From Desulfurobacteriaceae bacterium (GTDB lineage Bacteria; Aquificota; Aquificia; Desulfurobacteriales; Desulfurobacteriaceae): a DNA stretch of 33,435 nucleotides. Numbering within the stretch: the first letter of the stretch is position 1; every line of letters begins with the position of its first letter. The notes under the pieces were generated by a model. The model searched no databases, was not told where the DNA came from, and saw nothing but the letters and a program-made list of their open reading frames with translations. The position numbers and the translations under genes were made by a program. Where the stretch lies: contig JALSNF010000040.1 of assembly GCA_026987115.1 (NCBI GenBank), positions 1 through 33,435 on the forward strand, read 5' to 3'. Below are positions 1 through 8,232 of this stretch, piece after piece.

Positions 1-300
1 TTCCTTAAGAGACTTTCAGGTAGGTGGCATAAGGTAATTACCGCTTTTTCCTTACTTGTAAACGGGAAACTTATCTCAGAGGCAGTTTCTACAGAAGTTA
101 AGTTTAAAAGGCTTACCTTTGATGAGATTCACTGGTATGCCTCAACCGGAGAGCCTATGGATAAAGCAGGTGCTTACGGAGTTCAAGGGAAGGGAGCTCT
201 CTTTATTGAGGAGCTAAAGGGAGACTTCTTTACTGTAATGGGTCTGCCTATAGGTAGAGTTTACGATATACTTAACTTAGAGTTAAAAAGCGGGAGGTAG
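1..300 (+). CDS. maf: Maf-family nucleotide pyrophosphatase, 3' part
   Basis: This gene enters from the left edge in frame 1 and stops with TAG at 298-300, leaving 99 residues of the C-terminal part. The visible segment begins FLKRLSGRWHKVITA, which matches the Maf signature SGRxHxVxTA. Later it has GEPMDKAGAYGVQGKGA, the conserved substrate and metal region of the family. Maf proteins hydrolyse non-canonical or modified nucleoside triphosphates and are linked to septum formation in some bacteria. The start codon and the N-terminal SxSPRR motif lie outside the window. The next gene starts 2 bases after the stop, so the two are co-transcribed. Confidence 0.9.
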   Translation, partial: FLKRLSGRWHKVITAFSLLVNGKLISEAVSTEVKFKRLTFDEIHWYASTGEPMDKAGAYGVQGKGALFIEELKGDFFTVMGLPIGRVYDILNLELKSGR

Positions 301-302
301 AG

Positions 303-989
303 GTGAACTCGGGTTTAATGTTAGGGATACTTGCAATTATGTTCGGGGTTCTTGGCTTAATTATCGGTCTTTTTATGTCTAAGCTCTTTCATAAAGAAAG
401 AAAGGAGAAGGAACTTCCGAAAATTGAGGATAAGCTTGAAGGCATCTTTGACAGGATGTCAGATACCTTAAATAGAGTTAATGAGAGCTTAAACTCCTTA
501 AGAGAGGAGAAGGTATCCCAGCTAAGAGGAGACATAGCATCCCTTGAGGAAGAGGTTAAAAGGATAAAAGAGGAGCTCTTTAAGCTTCAGGTTTCCCCTC
601 AAAGCATTTCCGCTATAGAGAACGCAGAAGCTCTCTTTGAAAAGGTAGAATTCTCCCTTCCCGAAGTTGATAACTCCCTCCTTACCCAAATTAAAGATAA
701 CTTGCTGATAGTAAGGAACGACCTACAGAGCCTTTTAGAAGCAACTAAACAGAAAAGCAAAAAGGAAGTTCCGAAAGAGCTTATGACTACCCTCAACTCT
801 GCACTTGAAATTGCAAAAGACTTAAACCGCTCACTTGTAAAGAGTGAACTTGTCAGCCTCCTTTCTTCAATAAAGGGAGACCTTAAAGAGGATGTAGTAA
901 AAGAGCTTGACAGACAAACCTTAAACTCTAAGGAGCTTATCCTTCTACTTGAAACGATAGAAAAGGAACTTAAGGGAGCTATAAAATGA
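303..989 (+). CDS. Membrane-anchored coiled-coil protein, unknown function
   Basis: I do not recognise a named family. The 228-residue protein starts with GTG, preceded by a GGGAGG ribosome site that lies in the end of maf. Residues about 5-27 form one hydrophobic segment rich in Gly, Ile and Leu (LGILAIMFGVLGLIIGLF), followed by a basic stretch (HKERKEKE). This looks like an N-terminal anchor with the rest in the cytoplasm. Residues about 40-100 are heptad-like and rich in Glu, Lys and Leu, so a coiled coil is likely. The remainder also looks helical. The stop overlaps the next start as ATGA, so it is translationally coupled to the receiver-domain protein. The two may work together, but that is inference. 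Confidence 0.75.
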   Translation: MNSGLMLGILAIMFGVLGLIIGLFMSKLFHKERKEKELPKIEDKLEGIFDRMSDTLNRVNESLNSLREEKVSQLRGDIASLEEEVKRIKEELFKLQVSPQSISAIENAEALFEKVEFSLPEVDNSLLTQIKDNLLIVRNDLQSLLEATKQKSKKEVPKELMTTLNSALEIAKDLNRSLVKSELVSLLSSIKGDLKEDVVKELDRQTLNSKELILLLETIEKELKGAIK

Positions 990-1699
990 AAGTCTTAATA
1001 GGAGAAGACAAGAAGACCTGGCACGAGCTATTAGAAATCATACTCTCTTTAAGGGGAATTGATGTTGTTCACGCCTATACTCCAAAGGAAGTAGTAGATA
1101 AAGCGGTCTCTGAAAAGCCTGATGTTGCCGTTGTTGACTATACCCTTTCCGGCGGGACTTCTTACGAAGTGATTAAGGAGCTTTCAGAGCTTGGTGTTCC
1201 CGTAATAGCTATTGGGTATGAATCGGAAGGTTTTAATCCCTCAAAAGCAGTGGAGCTTGGAGCAGTTAAAGCCCTTAAAAAACCCTTTACTGCCCAAGAG
1301 CTCCTTGATGCAGTTAGGGAAGTTGGGAGTCTTGAAAAGCCTCAGCCTGTTGAGTCTGCGTTGGGTCTTCACGAGACCTCAGCTGAAATTTCTCTTGAAC
1401 CTGAAGAGGTTGAAGTTGTAGAAACTGGAGGTTTAGAAGAGTCTCCTATTGAAGTTGTGGAGGTTAGAGAGCCCGAGGTTGTTCCCCAGGTTGAGGGGAA
1501 TAGAGAAGAGCTCCTTGAAAAGGCCGTAGAAAGGACTTCAGAGGAGGTAAAGGAAAAGGTGGAATCTAGAAAGGTAGAACTTCCTCCTGAGAAGGTTGAG
1601 GAGATTGTAAGGGAAGTTGCTTGGGAGGTGATACCGGAAATTGCAGAAAAGGTTATAAGGGAAGAGATAGAGAAACTCGTAAGGAGCAGGCTTGCCTAG
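986..1699 (+). CDS. Receiver-domain protein with conserved helical C-terminal tail
   Basis: Residues 1-113 form a CheY-like receiver domain, with acidic residues E7 and D8, the probable phosphoacceptor D51 (VVDYTLSGG) and the lysine of the KKPF motif (K98/K99). The Thr/Ser switch residue normally found after the fourth strand appears to be Gly77 (VIAIGYE), so signalling may be atypical. A Glu- and Pro-rich linker of about 80 residues follows. The last 35 residues carry a WEVIPEIAEKVIREEIEKL segment. I recall similar tails on other stand-alone receivers in deltaproteobacteria, but I have not verified this. There is no DNA-binding or enzymatic output domain. It overlaps the coiled-coil gene by 4 bases, and ispF begins directly after its stop. 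Confidence 0.85.
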   Translation: MKVLIGEDKKTWHELLEIILSLRGIDVVHAYTPKEVVDKAVSEKPDVAVVDYTLSGGTSYEVIKELSELGVPVIAIGYESEGFNPSKAVELGAVKALKKPFTAQELLDAVREVGSLEKPQPVESALGLHETSAEISLEPEEVEVVETGGLEESPIEVVEVREPEVVPQVEGNREELLEKAVERTSEEVKEKVESRKVELPPEKVEEIVREVAWEVIPEIAEKVIREEIEKLVRSRLA

Positions 1700-2182
1700 A
1701 TGTTTAGGGTGGGAATCGGGTATGACGCCCACAAGCTCGTTGAGGGTAGGGAACTTATATTAGGAGGAGTTAAAATACCCTACCCTAAAGGACTTTTAGG
1801 ACATTCCGATGCTGACGTTTTAATTCACGCTATTTGCGACGCTCTTTTGGGAGCTCTCAGTTTAGGGGACATAGGGTATTACTTTCCACCTACCAAAGAG
1901 TTTAAAGATATCTCAAGCCTTAAACTTTTAATGAAAGTGAAAGAGTTAATTAAGAGTGAAGGATACGAGGTAGTTAACATAGACTCTGTTGTAGTTGCCC
2001 AGAGGCCTAAGCTTGCTCCTTATAAAGACAAGATGGAAGAGAACATAGCTGGAGCTCTCTCTATAAGCAAAAATAAGGTCTCCGTGAAGGCTACAACCAC
2101 CGAAGGAATGGGATTTGAAGGCAGAGGGGAGGGCATCTCAGCTCAGGCAGTAGTCCTTTTAAGGGAGGTAAAGAAGTGGTAA
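1700..2182 (+). CDS. ispF: 2-C-methyl-D-erythritol 2,4-cyclodiphosphate synthase
   Basis: IspF converts 4-diphosphocytidyl-methylerythritol 2-phosphate to the cyclodiphosphate in the non-mevalonate isoprenoid pathway. The 160-residue length is normal for the family. Metal ligands D9 and H11 lie in GYDAHKL and H43 in [10 protein letters not shown]. The substrate motifs GHSDADV and [17 protein letters not shown] are present. The ATG follows the stop of the receiver gene with no gap. The stop codon TAA at 2180-2182 overlaps the beginning of fabZ, so translation is probably coupled. Isoprenoid, fatty acid and lipid A genes being adjacent suggests a general envelope-lipid operon. Confidence 0.96.
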   Translation: MFRVGIGYDAHKLVEGRELILGGVKIPYPKGLLGHSDADVLIHAICDALLGALSLGDIGYYFPPTKEFKDISSLKLLMKVKELIKSEGYEVVNIDSVVVAQRPKLAPYKDKMEENIAGALSISKNKVSVKATTTEGMGFEGRGEGISAQAVVLLREVKKW

Positions 2183-2625
2183 TGGACATAACTGAGATTA
2201 TGGAAGTTATCCCTCACCGTTATCCTTTCCTCTTGGTAGATAGAATAGTTGAATTTGTGCCAAAAGAGAGGATAGTGGGAATTAAGAACGTTACCATGAA
2301 CGAGCCCTTTTTCCAGGGACACTTCCCCGGCCATCCTATTTTCCCTGGAGCTCTCTTAATTGAAGCTATGGCCCAAGTTGGATGCATCTTAATGTTTAAG
2401 TCCTTTAACCTTTCCCCGAAAGAGTTCGTCGTTTACTTTATGGGTATAGATAAGGCAAGGTTCAGGCATCCTGTTAGGCCCGGGGACACCGTAAAGTTTG
2501 TCCTTGAGCCTACGGTAATTAAAAGGAAAATGTCAAAAATGAAAGGGGAAGCCTTTGTTGACGATAAACTGGTTTGTAATGCGGAAATTATGGCTATGAT
2601 AACTCCAAGGAGCAGTAATGGTTAA
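2176..2625 (+). CDS. fabZ: 3-hydroxyacyl-ACP dehydratase FabZ
   Basis: FabZ dehydrates 3-hydroxyacyl-ACP in type II fatty acid synthesis. The hot-dog fold signature is clear: [14 protein letters not shown] with catalytic H49, and E63 in [10 protein letters not shown], at the usual spacing of 14. Two starts are possible. The GTG at 2176 sits 7 bases after GGGAGG and gives 149 residues. The ATG at 2182 overlaps the ispF stop and gives 147. I prefer the GTG for its spacing, but the ATG is nearly as good. The 3' end overlaps lpxA by 8 bases. FabZ beside LpxA is a common pairing, because both draw on the 3-hydroxyacyl-ACP pool. Confidence 0.95.
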   Translation: MVMDITEIMEVIPHRYPFLLVDRIVEFVPKERIVGIKNVTMNEPFFQGHFPGHPIFPGALLIEAMAQVGCILMFKSFNLSPKEFVVYFMGIDKARFRHPVRPGDTVKFVLEPTVIKRKMSKMKGEAFVDDKLVCNAEIMAMITPRSSNG

Positions 2626-3394
2626 GGTTTCTCCCCTTGCCGTGGTAGAAAAAGGAGCAGAGCTTGATGAAGGAGTAATTGTAGAGCCATTTGCCTTTGT
2701 TGGTCCTAAGGTAAAGGTAGGGAAAGGAACTGTGATAAAAAGTGGAGCTTACATAGACGGGGATGTTGAAATAGGTAAAGATTGTGTAATCTTTGCTTCC
2801 CACATAGGGGTTGAGCCTCAAGACCTAAAATATAAGGGAGAGGAGACGAAGGTAATAATAGGCGACAAGGTAAAAGTTAGGGAGTACGTAACAATTCACA
2901 GGGGGACAGAAGGAGGGGGAGGAATAACAAAAGTAGGGAACGACGTCCTTTTAATGGCTTACGTTCACGTTGCCCACGACGTCTTTATTGGAGACAAGGC
3001 CATAGTTGCCAATGGAGTCCAAATAGCAGGCCACGTTGAAATTGGCGAGTTTGCCGTAATTGGAGGACTAACGGGAATACACCAGTTTGTAAGGATAGGA
3101 AAGCACGCCATGATAGGGGGAGCTTCCGCCGTTCACAGAGATGTTCCTCCATACACGGTTGCTCAAGGCAACAGAGCTCGCCTTGTAGGTATAAACATAG
3201 TTGGCCTTAAAAGGAGGGGCTTTTCAAAAGAGGTAATTAAGGCCCTCTCTACTGCTTTTGAAATGGCCTTTAAGACCGAAGAACCCCTTCAGGTGGCCCT
3301 TGAGAAGGTTAAAGAGGAGTTTAAAGAAGTGAAGGAAGTCTTAGAGTTTGTTGACTTTATCAAAGCCACGAAAAGGGGAATCTGTCAAGCTTGA
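2618..3394 (+). CDS. lpxA: UDP-N-acetylglucosamine O-acyltransferase
   Basis: LpxA carries out the first step of lipid A synthesis, moving a 3-hydroxyacyl chain from ACP to UDP-GlcNAc in the cytoplasm. The 258-residue protein is close to the family's usual length of about 260. The N-terminal two thirds shows hexapeptide repeats typical of a left-handed beta helix (for example VIVEPFAFVGPKVKVGKGTV), and the C-terminal 60 residues are helical. The catalytic His is H120 in MAYVHVAHDVFIGD. The motif VREYVTIHRGT is also conserved in LpxA. Its presence shows that the organism is Gram-negative with lipid A. It overlaps fabZ by 8 bases and the next gene by 4 (TTGA). Confidence 0.96.
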   Translation: MVKVSPLAVVEKGAELDEGVIVEPFAFVGPKVKVGKGTVIKSGAYIDGDVEIGKDCVIFASHIGVEPQDLKYKGEETKVIIGDKVKVREYVTIHRGTEGGGGITKVGNDVLLMAYVHVAHDVFIGDKAIVANGVQIAGHVEIGEFAVIGGLTGIHQFVRIGKHAMIGGASAVHRDVPPYTVAQGNRARLVGINIVGLKRRGFSKEVIKALSTAFEMAFKTEEPLQVALEKVKEEFKEVKEVLEFVDFIKATKRGICQA

Positions 3395-4194
3395 AGCTTA
3401 ACAAAGAGACTTTAAAAGACAAGCTGGTATTTCTCGGAACTGCAGGAGCAAGGTATTCAGCTTTTGGTTTCCTGAGGCAGGCTGGGGGTATTTATTTTGG
3501 TTTTGAGAACTCTTTTACTCACTTAGACCCGGGGCCGGGAGCTTTTGTTCACTCCCACAGGAAGGGGATAGAGCCCTACTGGACTGAAGTTGTCCTTCTT
3601 TCCCACAGGCACTTAGACCACTGTGCAGACGCTAATCACATTTTAGAGTCTATGACTTTAGGCGGTAAAAGTAAAAGGGGAACTTTGCTGTGTCCTGAGG
3701 ACGCTATTAGTCAAGACCCGGTAGTGCTTGAGTTTGTTAGGAAGAACGTTAAAGAGACTTTGATAATTAAGGAAGGGGCAGAGTTTAACTTAGGCTCCTT
3801 TTCCGTTAGGTTTCCCGTAAAGAACGTTCACGGAGTAGAGACTTACGGAGCGCTCTTTTCCTACAAAGGGCTTACTCTTTCTTATACTTCCGATACTAAG
3901 TTCTTTGAAAAGCTAATTGAAGCTTATAAAGGTTCAGACCTCCTTATAGTTAACACTACTCTTTTTAAAAAAAACCCGCTTATAGACCACCTCAGTGCTG
4001 AAGAGGCAAAGGTCATTATAGGAGAGGTTAAGCCAAAACTTGCCCTTTTAACCCACTTTGGAAGGGGGATGCTCTCTGCCAAACCTTGGGAGGTTGCTCT
4101 TTCAATAGAGAAGTTGACAGGAGTTAAAACTATAGCTGCTTACGACAATATGGTTTTAGACTTAAACACCCTTGAAGTTGTAAAGCAAAGGTAG
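3391..4194 (+). CDS. MBL-fold metal-dependent hydrolase
   Basis: The metallo-beta-lactamase signature HxHxDH is present as SHRHLDH, with H72, H74, D76 and H77. A later Asp (YTSDTKFFE) and His (LLTHFGRGM) would complete a two-metal site. The HxHxDH form with a short N-terminal TAGAR strand resembles the RNase Z-like branch, but the substrate cannot be told from sequence. The length is 267 residues. The start is TTG, overlapping the lpxA stop as TTGA, which points to translational coupling. The position after lpxA does not prove a lipid role, and I assign only the fold. Confidence 0.85.
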   Translation: MKLNKETLKDKLVFLGTAGARYSAFGFLRQAGGIYFGFENSFTHLDPGPGAFVHSHRKGIEPYWTEVVLLSHRHLDHCADANHILESMTLGGKSKRGTLLCPEDAISQDPVVLEFVRKNVKETLIIKEGAEFNLGSFSVRFPVKNVHGVETYGALFSYKGLTLSYTSDTKFFEKLIEAYKGSDLLIVNTTLFKKNPLIDHLSAEEAKVIIGEVKPKLALLTHFGRGMLSAKPWEVALSIEKLTGVKTIAAYDNMVLDLNTLEVVKQR

Positions 4195-4224
4195 AAGTTA
4201 AAGGAAGTTGTTTTAGGAGGGAAG

Positions 4225-5217
4225 ATGGAGAAGGAGTTTAGAAAGCTACCTGACAGGGAGTCTTTGGTAAAGGAGTTAACCGAAGATGTAAAGAGGGATT
4301 TAAAGAACTACTTTGGAGATAGAGACTACGGCGTGATAGCTATAACCAGAGAGGATGCCCTTAGAGCTTTTGTTGTAAGGACTACCAATCTTTGCGATGT
4401 TGCAAGGCTTCGCCATAAGCTCTCTCCTATGGCTACTGCAGTTTTAGGAAGGGCTTTAACGGGAGCTCTCCTTTTAACCTCCCTTTTAAAGCACGGAACT
4501 GAGCAGAGAGTCTTACTTAAAATAGAAGGGGACGGCCCCGTAGGTCTCGTTGTGGCGGAGGCCAATGCAAAAGGTGAAGTTAGGGGCTTTGTTCAAAACC
4601 CGCAAGTTGAAACCTTTGTAAAGGAGGAGGGAGGAAGGAGGAAGTTTGACATTGCTAAGGCCGTAGGTAAAGGAACTTTGACAGTTGTAAAGGACTTTGG
4701 CTTTGGAACTCCTTATGAGAGCTCCGTTCCCATAGTTTCCGGTGAAATTGCCCAAGACATTGCTTACTACCTTTTAAAGTCTGAGCAGATACCTTCGGCA
4801 GTTGGAATAGGAGTTTTGGTAGGTGAGAGTGGAAAAGTTGAGGCTGCGGGAGGTTTCCTCGCTCAACCCCTTCCGGGAGCTACCGAAGAGGCCCTTTCAA
4901 GGCTTGAGGAGAACGTAAAAAACCTTCCTCCGGTTAGCTCTTTAATAAAGGGAGGAAAAAGGCCTGAGGACATTGTAGAAATGCTCTTTAAGGGCTTTAC
5001 AACTGAACTTTTGGCCTTGAAGGAGCTCTCTTTCAAGTGTAAGTGTAGTAAAGAGGTTGCTAAAGGGGGCTTAATAGCCATGCCCAAAGAGGAGATTGAA
5101 AAACTTATAGAGGAAGGAGGAGCTTCTGTTAAGTGCAACTTCTGTTCCCAAGAGTACAAGTTTACGACGGACGAGCTTAAAGAGATATTGAAAGAGAAGG
5201 AGAGTTTAACTAACTAA
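4225..5217 (+). CDS. hslO: Redox-regulated chaperone Hsp33
   Basis: Hsp33 is a cytosolic holdase switched on by oxidative unfolding. The zinc-binding redox switch is complete: C272 and C274 (CKCS) and C304 and C307 (CNFC). The N-terminal domain has the family features VVRTTNLCDVARLRH and the LGRALTGALLL segment. At 330 residues it is about 35-40 longer than typical Hsp33, the extra length being a charged N-terminal extension before YGVIAITRED. The ATG has a good upstream site (AGGAGGG), so the extension seems real. The stop overlaps the following metalloprotease gene by one base (TAATG). Confidence 0.95.
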   Translation: MEKEFRKLPDRESLVKELTEDVKRDLKNYFGDRDYGVIAITREDALRAFVVRTTNLCDVARLRHKLSPMATAVLGRALTGALLLTSLLKHGTEQRVLLKIEGDGPVGLVVAEANAKGEVRGFVQNPQVETFVKEEGGRRKFDIAKAVGKGTLTVVKDFGFGTPYESSVPIVSGEIAQDIAYYLLKSEQIPSAVGIGVLVGESGKVEAAGGFLAQPLPGATEEALSRLEENVKNLPPVSSLIKGGKRPEDIVEMLFKGFTTELLALKELSFKCKCSKEVAKGGLIAMPKEEIEKLIEEGGASVKCNFCSQEYKFTTDELKEILKEKESLTN

Positions 5218-5738
5218 TGAAGAAAGTTGCCCTTTTTGGTATAGGGGAGCTCCCAAAGTTCCTTTTAGTTGAGTCTAAAGGAGTTATAAAGGAGAAGTTC
5301 CCTTTAGAGTGTCTCTTTTTGGGGGAGCTCCGCCCCCAGTTTCAAGGAGAAAGAGACGGTCAGCTCCTTGCAGAAGTTCAACTTGAAAAGCTTCTTTCCT
5401 TAAAACCTAAAGGTTTCTTGTTTGTAGGGGGAATAACTTCCTACGACCTTTACTCTAACGGCTTAAACTTTGTCTTTGGCCTTGCTTTTCCCTTTAACGG
5501 TTTTATCGTCTCCTATGCTAGGCTTGAAAGCCAAGAGTTGGAACTCTTTAAGAGTAGGTTAAGGAAAGAGATAACCCACGAAATGGGCCACGTTTTCGGC
5601 CTCTCCCACTGCCCCTTGCCGGAGTGCGTAATGCACTTTTCCAACTCCCTCTTTGAAGTTGACCTTAAAGGGGAAGACTTCTGCCAAAGGTGTAAGAGGG
5701 AGCTTGAAAGGGCCTTTTTAAAGCTCAATCTCCTTTAA
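5217..5738 (+). CDS. amzA: Archaemetzincin-family zinc metalloprotease
   Basis: The motif HEMGHVFGLSHC (H121, E122, H125, H131, C132), followed by C137, VM and a C156-x2-C159 pair, matches the archaemetzincin signature: HExxHxxGxxH for the catalytic zinc plus four cysteines for a second, structural zinc. The length of 173 residues is usual for the family. No signal peptide is visible, so it is probably cytoplasmic. The physiological substrate of prokaryotic archaemetzincins is not established as far as I know. Coupling to the oxidative-stress chaperone Hsp33 could point to a protein-quality role, which is inference. Its last 21 bases overlap the convergent phosphorylase gene. Confidence 0.9.
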   Translation: MKKVALFGIGELPKFLLVESKGVIKEKFPLECLFLGELRPQFQGERDGQLLAEVQLEKLLSLKPKGFLFVGGITSYDLYSNGLNFVFGLAFPFNGFIVSYARLESQELELFKSRLRKEITHEMGHVFGLSHCPLPECVMHFSNSLFEVDLKGEDFCQRCKRELERAFLKLNLL

Positions 5739-6503
5739 GGTTTCCTTTATAAGTCTTGAAAGCTCTCTTCCCTTCCTCGTTGACTCTTTTAAAACCTCCT
5801 CGTGTCCTGCCTTTAAGTTTAAGGTATCGTTAGTGATAACCGTTAAAGCGCAGGTTCTCATCCCGTAAAAGTTGGAAGCTATAACCTCAGGAACCGTTGA
5901 CATGCTTACGCAGTCTGCTCCCAGTAGCTCTAAAAACCTTACCTCTGTGAAGGTTTCGTAGTTTGGGCCCAAAGTTGCGGCCAAGACCACTTCAGATGCG
6001 TTTACTTTTAGCTCAATGGCTTTTCTCACAAACGCTTTTACTACTTCTTTGTCGTAAAACTCCTTGCCGTTAACGAAAACCTTTTCCCCTGCTTCTTCTA
6101 TTAGCCCAACTAATGGATTTCTTCCCAGTAGGTTTATGTGGTCGTAAACTATCCCTACAGAGCTCCTTGCAGCCTTCCTTGAAACTGCACCTGAAGCACA
6201 GGTAGGTATAAAGAGCTTGACCCCAAGCTTAGAGCACAGCCAAGGAATGTACCTTATCTCCCAGTCTTCCCTTCCTTCGTAGTAATGGAACCTTCCTTCA
6301 AAGAAGAGAACCTTTTTCCTTCCTATTTCAAGGAGCTTTAAATTTCCTTTGTGCCCCGGGACTTTAGGAACGGGCATCCCGGGAATTTCCCTGTAAGGTA
6401 AGCTTTTTACTCCTTCCCCTATGTCTATTCCGGAACCTCCTATTATTGCAACTTCAAATTCTCTTGAATTGAAAAATTCCTTGATTTTCTGTAAAGCCTC
6501 CAT
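5718..6503 (-). CDS. Purine nucleoside phosphorylase (PNP/MTAP family)
   Basis: The 261-residue protein belongs to the trimeric nucleoside phosphorylase family, which splits purine nucleosides with phosphate. Visible motifs are IIGGSG near the start, a phosphate-site His (RFHYYEG), GPNYETFTEVRFL, and MSTVPEV, typical of PNP and related enzymes. After it comes VITNDTLN, where Asn occupies the place that favours 6-oxopurines. Methylthioadenosine phosphorylases usually have Asp there, so I lean to PNP without excluding a broader specificity. The start is ATG with GGGAG upstream. It follows the FG-GAP lipoprotein gene by 9 bases and probably shares its transcript. Confidence 0.88.
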   Translation of the reverse strand: MEALQKIKEFFNSREFEVAIIGGSGIDIGEGVKSLPYREIPGMPVPKVPGHKGNLKLLEIGRKKVLFFEGRFHYYEGREDWEIRYIPWLCSKLGVKLFIPTCASGAVSRKAARSSVGIVYDHINLLGRNPLVGLIEEAGEKVFVNGKEFYDKEVVKAFVRKAIELKVNASEVVLAATLGPNYETFTEVRFLELLGADCVSMSTVPEVIASNFYGMRTCALTVITNDTLNLKAGHEEVLKESTRKGRELSRLIKETLKEIEL

Positions 6504-6512
6504 GCAGTCTCC

Positions 6513-8177
6513 CTAAATCTCAGGTTTTATAAATAAAAGTTTAGACTTGGGGTTCTGTAAGATTCCTACTTTTGTGAATATGGCTACGAATAGGTCGTAC
6601 TGAGGGAGGTATCCAAACTCTTCTATTCCTCCCATCTTGTATATGGGGGGAGTTGCCTCTTCCCAGCTAAAGCCTGTGTTTCCTTTGTAAAGTAGGAGTA
6701 TTCTTCCTCCGTCAAAGCTGTATATGTTCCTTAAAATGCCGGGAACTGCGTTCTTGTTCTGGGAAAAGAGGACCTCTTGGTTGCCGTCTGAGTCTATGTC
6801 TATAGGCTTTGGTTTTGGAGTAATGTAGTAGCTTACGAGCATGTCTCCGTCGTACCAGTAAAGGCAGTTTGGAGAAGCTCCTATCTGGATGGGGGAGCTC
6901 CACAGAACTTCTTTCCCGTCTGAAACTTTTAAGTAGTAATTAAGGTCGTAGTACGCAAAGTAATACTTTCCAGAGCTTTTAAACATCTGAGCGCTCGTTA
7001 CCTGAAATCCTTGCGGAACTTTAACCTCTTTTACCTTTGTTAATGTATGCTCCTTAACTTTTAGCTCCCAAACTCTTTTTCCAAAGAGCTTGTCCCCTTC
7101 AGAGCTTACTTCTTGGCCGAATATCTCGTCGTTTTCCCCGTCTCCGTTTGTGTCAAAGCCTGAAAGGATTAGGGAGCTCCCAGCAACTTTAACCAGTTTA
7201 CCTTTAACTACCTTAAAGAGTCCAGATTCTACGCTCTTTGAGTCCTTGTAGAACCCGTCTATAACGAACTCGTCCTTCCCATCCCCGTTAAGGTCAACGG
7301 GACAGATGTGGAAAAGGTAAGAGCCTTTAAATGGGTTTGAGAACTTGTAAGCCAATTTAACTCCGTAGGGAGTTGCCCTGTAAACCCTTATGTCGTTTTC
7401 TGTTGTTATTACAATCTCCTCTTCTGGCGAAGAATCTATGTTCCCTACGAAAAGGCTCGTTGCGTGGCCTTTAAAGTCTAAAACCACCTTGTAGCCTGAA
7501 CCTGGAGCGAGGGAATAGGATGAAACGGGAGCTCCGTTCCAAGGAAATATCTTTAATAACTTCTTAGTTGAGTCGTAAACTTCGGCTCCAAGGTCTGAAA
7601 CCACTATGTACCCGTCGTAGCCAGTTAGCTTATCTGCAGGGACCTTCCTCTTAAAGTCTGAAGGGAACTTAAGGTGGAACTTTTCCTTAAAGTTTTCTCC
7701 CTCTTTATAGCTTGCAAGTTTCAAAGAAGGGACTTCTTCTTTAAGCTCTCTGTAGAGTTTTTTCCCTTTACCCTTTGTAAAGTCAAGGAAGAGAACTTTA
7801 TTAAAGAGGAGCCTTTCTGCCTTTTCCCCTATTACCGGTTTACCAAGGGTAGGTAGAGCTACCGAATACTCTTTACTTACCTTCACTACCTTTAAAACTG
7901 CCCCGCTTTCGGTTATAAACCTGTCCCCTACTGAAACCCCTTTATCTTTTCCTGCGTCAATAACGTAGCCGTCATAGCTGTTTAAAACTACTTCTCCCTC
8001 TAAAGGGGTAAATTCCTTTTTCATATAGTAAACAACGTTCTTGACCCCTTGATAAGGGCTTTTTACGGTCTCTTCCTTGGGAACATACGGTTTATACTCT
8101 ACTTCTCCTTTTGAAAAGGGGTTTAAGGAACAGGAGGAGAGTAAGGTTATAAACGCTAAAGGTATTATCCTTTTCAT
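6513..8177 (-). CDS. FG-GAP/VCBS-repeat lipoprotein, unknown role
   Basis: The start at 8177 is preferred over a longer reading frame beginning at 8312, because it is preceded by AAGGAG and opens a clean lipoprotein signal: MKRIIPLAFITLLSSC, with the lipidated Cys at position 16. The mature protein (total 554 residues) has an N-terminal part of about 220 residues and then repeated Ca-binding style loops: VDLNGDGKDEF, FDTNGDGENDE and IDIDSDGNQEV. Such loops mark FG-GAP beta-propeller blades. The role is unknown; a surface or periplasmic binding protein is plausible. It diverges from amtB, and its promoter region overlaps the amtB sigma-54 site. Confidence 0.85.
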   Translation of the reverse strand: MKRIIPLAFITLLSSCSLNPFSKGEVEYKPYVPKEETVKSPYQGVKNVVYYMKKEFTPLEGEVVLNSYDGYVIDAGKDKGVSVGDRFITESGAVLKVVKVSKEYSVALPTLGKPVIGEKAERLLFNKVLFLDFTKGKGKKLYRELKEEVPSLKLASYKEGENFKEKFHLKFPSDFKRKVPADKLTGYDGYIVVSDLGAEVYDSTKKLLKIFPWNGAPVSSYSLAPGSGYKVVLDFKGHATSLFVGNIDSSPEEEIVITTENDIRVYRATPYGVKLAYKFSNPFKGSYLFHICPVDLNGDGKDEFVIDGFYKDSKSVESGLFKVVKGKLVKVAGSSLILSGFDTNGDGENDEIFGQEVSSEGDKLFGKRVWELKVKEHTLTKVKEVKVPQGFQVTSAQMFKSSGKYYFAYYDLNYYLKVSDGKEVLWSSPIQIGASPNCLYWYDGDMLVSYYITPKPKPIDIDSDGNQEVLFSQNKNAVPGILRNIYSFDGGRILLLYKGNTGFSWEEATPPIYKMGGIEEFGYLPQYDLFVAIFTKVGILQNPKSKLLFIKPEI

Positions 8178-8203
8178 GTGTCTCTCCTTCTTGAGTTTTT
8201 CAA

Positions 8204-8232
8204 ATTCTACCAGCTTAACTTTGGCATGAGAA
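8204..8232 (-). promoter_or_regulatory. Possible sigma-70 promoter for the FG-GAP lipoprotein gene
   Basis: Read on the minus strand, TTCTCA and TAGAAT are separated by 17 bases and lie about 30 bases upstream of the ATG. The match is 4 of 6 and 5 of 6 to the consensus. The -35 part falls inside the amtB sigma-54 promoter on the other strand, so the two could interfere. It is tentative. Confidence 0.35.

Noticed and set aside
5321-5337. GGGGG-AGCTCCG-CCCCC hairpin
   Set aside because: It lies inside the archaemetzincin coding sequence and is not followed by a T tract, so it is not called a terminator.
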